Shown: positions 32,201 through 64,000 of the stretch, piece after piece
Position numbering within the stretch: position 1 is the first letter of the stretch
How the letters are laid out: each line of letters opens with the position of its first letter
From: Streptomyces profundus
GTDB lineage: Bacteria > Actinomycetota > Actinomycetes > Streptomycetales > Streptomycetaceae
Length of the DNA: 64,000 nucleotides
NCBI RefSeq assembly: GCF_020740535.1
Contig: NZ_CP082362.1
Coordinates: 1,488,001-1,552,000, forward strand
Direction of reading: 5' to 3'
Position numbers and translations under genes: made by a program
The notes under the pieces: generated by a model
Seen by the model: only the letters and a program-made list of their open reading frames with translations
What the model was told of the DNA's origin: nothing
The model's database searches: none

Positions 32201-33114
32201 GCGCCGTCCTGGTTGACGGCCGAGCCGCGCACCACGGCCAGCACCCGGTGCCCCTGGCGGCGGGCGTCCGAGAGGCGTTCCAGCAGCAGCACGCCGACGC
32301 CCTCGCCCCATCCGGTGCCGTCGGCCTCGGCGCCGAACGCCTTGCAGCGGCCGTCGGGCGCCAGCCCGCGTTGCCTGCTGAACTCGACGAACATGCCGGG
32401 CGTGGACATCACGGTGACGCCGCCGGCGAGGGCCATTCCGCACTCGCGCCGGCGGAGCGCCTGGCAGGCCAGGTGGATGGCGACCAGGGAGGAGGAGCAG
32501 GCGGTGTCGACGGTGACCGCCGGGCCCTCGAAGCCGAAGGTGTAGGCGATCCGCCCGGTGGCCACGCTGCCGGACCTGCCGTTGCCGAGGTAGCCCTCCA
32601 ACTCGGCTGGTGTCTCGCCGAGTTCGGTGGCGTAGTCGCTGTAGGCGACGCCGGCGAAGACCCCGATGTCCTGTCCGTGGAGCGACGGGGGCCGGATGCC
32701 GGCGCGTTCGATGGCCTCCCAGGACGTCTCCAGGAGCAGCCGCTGCTGGGGGTCCATGGCGAGGGCCTCGCGGCGGGAGATGCCGAAGAACTCGGCGTCG
32801 AACTCGCCCACCTCGTCGAGGAATCCGCCGGCGCGGGCGTAGGTGGTGCCGGGGGTCGCCGGGTCGGGGTCGTAGAGCGCTTCGAGATCCCAGCCCCGGT
32901 CGGTGGGGAAGTCGCCGACGGCGTCCCGGCCTTCGGCGACCAGCCGCCACAGCTCGTCGGCCGAGCGCGCGCCGCCCGGGTAGCGGCAGCCGATGCCGAC
33001 GACGGCGATGGGTTCCCGGTCCGCCGCCTGGACGGTGTGGAGCTTCTCGCGGGTGTGCCGCAGGTCGGTCGTGACCAGCTTCAGGTAGTCGCGAAGCTTC
33101 TGTTCGTTCGACAT
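23287..33114 (-). CDS. PKS-3: modular type I polyketide synthase, two modules
   Basis: 3275-residue elongation subunit. The ATG at 33114 gives an N-terminal docking helix ([20 protein letters not shown]) very like that of PKS-2; a purine-rich GAAGAGGA precedes the start closely. Module 1 is KS (Cys206), AT (Ser643, YASH at 744, methylmalonyl), DH (His936, Asp1107), KR (Tyr1484) and ACP (Ser1653). Its DH motif reads [10 protein letters not shown], with Asp940 in place of the usual Gly. Module 2 is KS (Cys1891), AT (Ser2314, YASH at 2415, methylmalonyl), KR (Tyr2929, LDD, B-type) and ACP (Ser3092), so it should leave a hydroxyl. The C-terminal tail of about 180 residues has a Gly/His/Asp/Tyr-rich stretch and a hydrophobic docking helix ([10 protein letters not shown]), a different type from PKS-1 and PKS-2. 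The stop overlaps the start of PKS-4 as ATGA. Confidence 0.97.
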   Translation of the reverse strand: MSNEQKLRDYLKLVTTDLRHTREKLHTVQAADREPIAVVGIGCRYPGGARSADELWRLVAEGRDAVGDFPTDRGWDLEALYDPDPATPGTTYARAGGFLDEVGEFDAEFFGISRREALAMDPQQRLLLETSWEAIERAGIRPPSLHGQDIGVFAGVAYSDYATELGETPAELEGYLGNGRSGSVATGRIAYTFGFEGPAVTVDTACSSSLVAIHLACQALRRRECGMALAGGVTVMSTPGMFVEFSRQRGLAPDGRCKAFGAEADGTGWGEGVGVLLLERLSDARRQGHRVLAVVRGSAVNQDGASSGLTVPRGPAQQRVIRAALDNAGLATGDVDAVEAHGTGTTLGDPIEARALLATYGRDRDTGRPLWLGSLKSNIGHTQAASGVAGVIKMIEAMRHGILPRTLHADQPSPHVDWESGAVRLLSDEVPWPSVGDRPRRAAVSSFGVSGTNAHIVLEQAPPAEPPESAEPAEDDAPHLPAVVPLVVTARDDTALAAGLERLRAHLAGRPPLDRADVAFTLATARTFFDHRAVLVGEETVTGTVVPEAGRTVFVFPGQGSQWLGMAVQLLDTSPVFARRLAECEAALSDFVDWSLEEVLRSTDPGSLERVDRVQPALWAVMVALAAVWDSLGVGPLAVIGHSQGEIAAAVVAGALTLADGAKVVALRSRAIGEVLSGLGGMVSVVEPASAVETRIAAWGERLSVAVVNGPSATVVSGEPAALDELLAACDAEGVRARRVPVDYASHSAQVERLRERILGDLAGITPRSTVIPFYSTVTGGALDTATLDAEYWFTNLRSRVRFDEAVAAAGQGLFIEVSAHPVLTMAIEDGRAVGTLRRGDGGLDRFLTSAAEVWTRGVPVAWERLLPGRRQVDVPTYPFQRERFWLASNGPAPTGGGLDGTGHPLLGAWAGLAQSDGYLFTGRLSLAQQPWIADHSVNDVVLLPGTGLLELALRAAHEAGCTTVAELTLEAPLALPDRGELRLQVELGPPDHEGQRELALHSRLPDETGPGGWTRHATGLVGPAPRHDIEQGQQRDLTNWPPTGAEPLSTEGLYARAAALGLRYGPLFQGVKAAWRRGEELFVEVELAEELRGEADAYGIHPALLDAVLHAVGLGTEGEAEEARLPFSWHGVTLRGAGPSSLRARVHHHSTDSVALSAADATGRPVVTVEALRTRPVDAERLRAAGRPERRALHEVVWRPARAAENAEPTRVVRVARHADVTVDAVHRAVATVLTAVREALAEGERLTVVTDGAVAVDPKDPIDPAATAVWGLVRSAQAEHPGRLLLVDTDTPDGTWAAPPDEPQLAVRDGRVLVPRLDRARDLGDTVPALDPAGTVLVTGGTGTLGRLTARQLVTEHGARQLVLVSRRGLSADGIGELVAELSELGASVTVAACDVGDRAALAAVLDVIPPEHPLTAVVHTAGVLADGLVETVTPEGLAEALRVKADAAWHLHELTRDLDLAAFVLFSSAAGLLGSPGQAAYAAANAALDGLAAHRHAQGLPALSLAWGLWEERSGLTGALGEVELARMARGGLRPLTTAQGLALFSAALRTDRACLVPVALSRPGLRERAASGELPALLRDLAPVAVPRGSATARRDGGALAQRLAELPAAERRGAVVHLVREHVGQLLKHPAPQTIAEDRAFKDLGFDSLIGLELRNRLNAETGLRLPATLVFDHPSPDALAAHLLERLADAPPAGARTAAPRRRGPASADEPIAIVAMGCRYPGGVDSPEALWRLVAEGGDAVSTFPTDRGWDVAGLYHPDPEHPGTSYAREGGFLHGAAEFDPTLFGVSPREALAMDPQQRLLLETSWETFERAGIDPLSLRGQDVGVFAGVMYHDYAARLGELPEAAQGMEGYLGSGSAGSVATGRIAYTFGLEGPAVTVDTACSSSLVALHLAAQSLRNGECGLALAGGVTVMSTPGLFVEFSRQRGLAPDGRCKPFAEAADGTAWAEGVGMLLLERLSDARRNGHRVLAVVRGSAVNQDGASNGLTAPNGPSQQRVIRAALAGAGLTAADVDTVEAHGTGTTLGDPIEAQALLATYGQERSVERPLWLGSLKSNIGHAQAAAGVGGVIKMVQAMRHGVLPRTLHVDEPSSHVDWESGAVRLLTEEVDWPAGDRPRRAAVSSFGMSGTNAHVILEQGPDEKPRPPAATGLPVVPLVVSGVDASAVDVQVERVRGLGSSVDVGWSLAKGRAALGERAVVLGSEVVRGAVAPGAGRTVFVFPGQGSQWLGMAEELLDSSPVFERRLEECGEALSSFVEWSLVEVVRSDDDGWLGRVDVVQPVLWAVMVSLAEVWREYGVEPAAVIGHSQGEIAAAVVAGGLSLVDGARVVALRSRVIGEVLSGRGGMVSVVEPVGAVEARIARWGERLSVAVVNGPSATVVSGEPQALDELLAACEAEEVRARRVPVDYASHSAQVEQLRERLLTDLAGVEPCAGSIPFYSTVTGQLVDTAELDAEYWFTNLRSRVRFDEAVVAAGHAVFVEVSAHPVLTMAIEDAPAVGTLRRGEGGLDRFLTSLAEAWTRGVPVAWERVLAGGRQVDVPTYPFQRKRYWLDAPASGRRGPVTDDWLYEVAWRTRPEPPGPALSGSWLLLTASGLIENEAVGAVLDGLKDAGADVLLAAPGEAPPPGQRIDGVLSLLALAEPDELAPAADPLTGTAALPAALAEVGVMAPLWVLTRGAVGTGAADAPPDPWGARLWGLGRTVALEHPERWGGLVDLPAAPKTPAPDVLARLGRVLAGGFGAEDQLALRDAGVLARRLTRVLPRARATAWRPAEGGTVLVTGGTGGLGAQVARWLAQAGAGHLLLLSRRGGEAPGAAELVAELGASGASVTVSACDVGDREALAAELAAIPADRPLTAVFHTAGVLDDGALRDLTPERFAAVAGPKSRAAHHLHELTSHQELSAFVLFSSFAGVVGNVGQANYGAANAFLDALAERRRAQGLPATSVAWGAWADAGLATGEVGERLRQRGVTPMEPQRAIAALGTALEREAAAVAVADIAWGTFGAALRGIRPTPLLDELSEALPPAETSAPAGPALAARLAGRAADERYEIVSDVVRGQVAEVLRHESTDDLDDERAFREMGFDSLTAVDLRNRLGVATGLPLPTTLAFDHPTIADLAGHLLAELASGAAEPAGAEPEVLGLVSRIPLARLKESGLYEALLRLADEADAVAAPEAVERPDPRQWFQSGADTAEDQPLDGGHSGGHGSGYDDGYDDDLDEDAVDDMSVTALIRLVLDDDTEDPTATDTAADAAEQDDTRHDGDTTGGTR
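23293..23303 (-). promoter_or_regulatory. Strong ribosome binding site deciding the PKS-4 start
   Basis: AGGAGG lies six bases before the ATG at 23290 and inside the 3' end of PKS-3. This is the best Shine-Dalgarno match in the window. It fixes the start at the docking helix rather than at an upstream reading, and supports coupled translation across the ATGA overlap. Confidence 0.75.
25439..26550 (-). repeat. Methylmalonyl-AT cassette, copy in PKS-3 module 2
   Basis: A 1112-bp segment covering most of the AT and its post-AT linker. It is nearly identical to 42121-43232 and 52601-53712, all exactly 1112 bp between matching ends. The inner part of the plus strand is C-rich and G-poor, so coding-strand codons end in G more often than in flanking sequence. 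Confidence 0.88.
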
Positions 33115-33185
33115 CTGTCCTCTTCGGGCGGGTCCGGGCGGGTCCGGGGGTCCGGGCAGGTGCGGTCGGTCGGCGGCGGCCGGGG
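33115..33185 (-). other. 71-bp spacer between PKS-2 and PKS-3
   Basis: Non-coding gap, the only real spacer among the four PKS genes. It contains three imperfect copies of a GGGTCCGGGC-like decamer on the plus strand (about 33125-33160). No convincing promoter or terminator was seen. GAAGAGGA next to the PKS-3 ATG is the likely ribosome site. Confidence 0.6.

Positions 33186-64000
<30,815 letters not shown>

Noticed and set aside
33120..33165. Possible regulatory repeat or hairpin in the PKS-2/PKS-3 spacer
   Set aside because: The decamer copies are direct, not inverted, and no -10 or -35 pair or stable stem could be drawn.

Overview
The window is about 75% G+C by eye, and every real gene reads on the minus strand in very long, tightly packed frames with codons ending mainly in G or C. 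This is typical of a Streptomyces-type actinomycete biosynthetic gene cluster. No RNA genes, insertion sequences, integrases, CRISPR arrays or origins were seen. No gene-free stretch exceeds 158 bases.

Transcription runs from the right edge to the left. From 64000 to 13271 lie four giant type I modular polyketide synthase (PKS) genes, called PKS-1 to PKS-4 here. PKS-1 is cut by the right edge. Together they encode ten modules (3+3+2+2) and end in a thioesterase at the C-terminus of PKS-4. Predicted extenders in order are methylmalonyl (mm), malonyl (mal), mm | mm, mm, mal | mm, mm | mal, atypical. Predicted processing is OH, OH, ene (KR doubtful) | ene, fully reduced, ene | ene (DH doubtful), OH | keto, ene, followed by release. 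More modules and the loading module must lie to the right of the window. Docking tails support the order 1-2-3-4.

A 158-bp spacer (13113-13270) follows the thioesterase. It holds a perfect 12-bp hairpin and a plausible promoter. Beyond it is a compact, translationally coupled set: an MFS exporter, NRPS-1 (A-T-C-T), a luciferase-like flavin monooxygenase, NRPS-2 (C-A-T-E) and NRPS-3 (C-A, cut by the left edge). NRPS-1 begins with an adenylation domain, so it looks like its own initiation point and not an extension of the polyketide line. The PKS and NRPS are either two adjacent clusters or two halves of one system whose products are joined later.

The most unusual points are these. NRPS-1 has an A-less C-T module separated from the monooxygenase by one in-frame TGA. 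The last PKS module has an atypical AT motif and a roughly 275-residue Ala/Gly-rich repeat insertion in its KR region. One KR has lost its catalytic serine. Nearly identical AT cassettes (three of 1112 bp and two of 606 bp) have unusual base composition and suggest gene conversion between modules.
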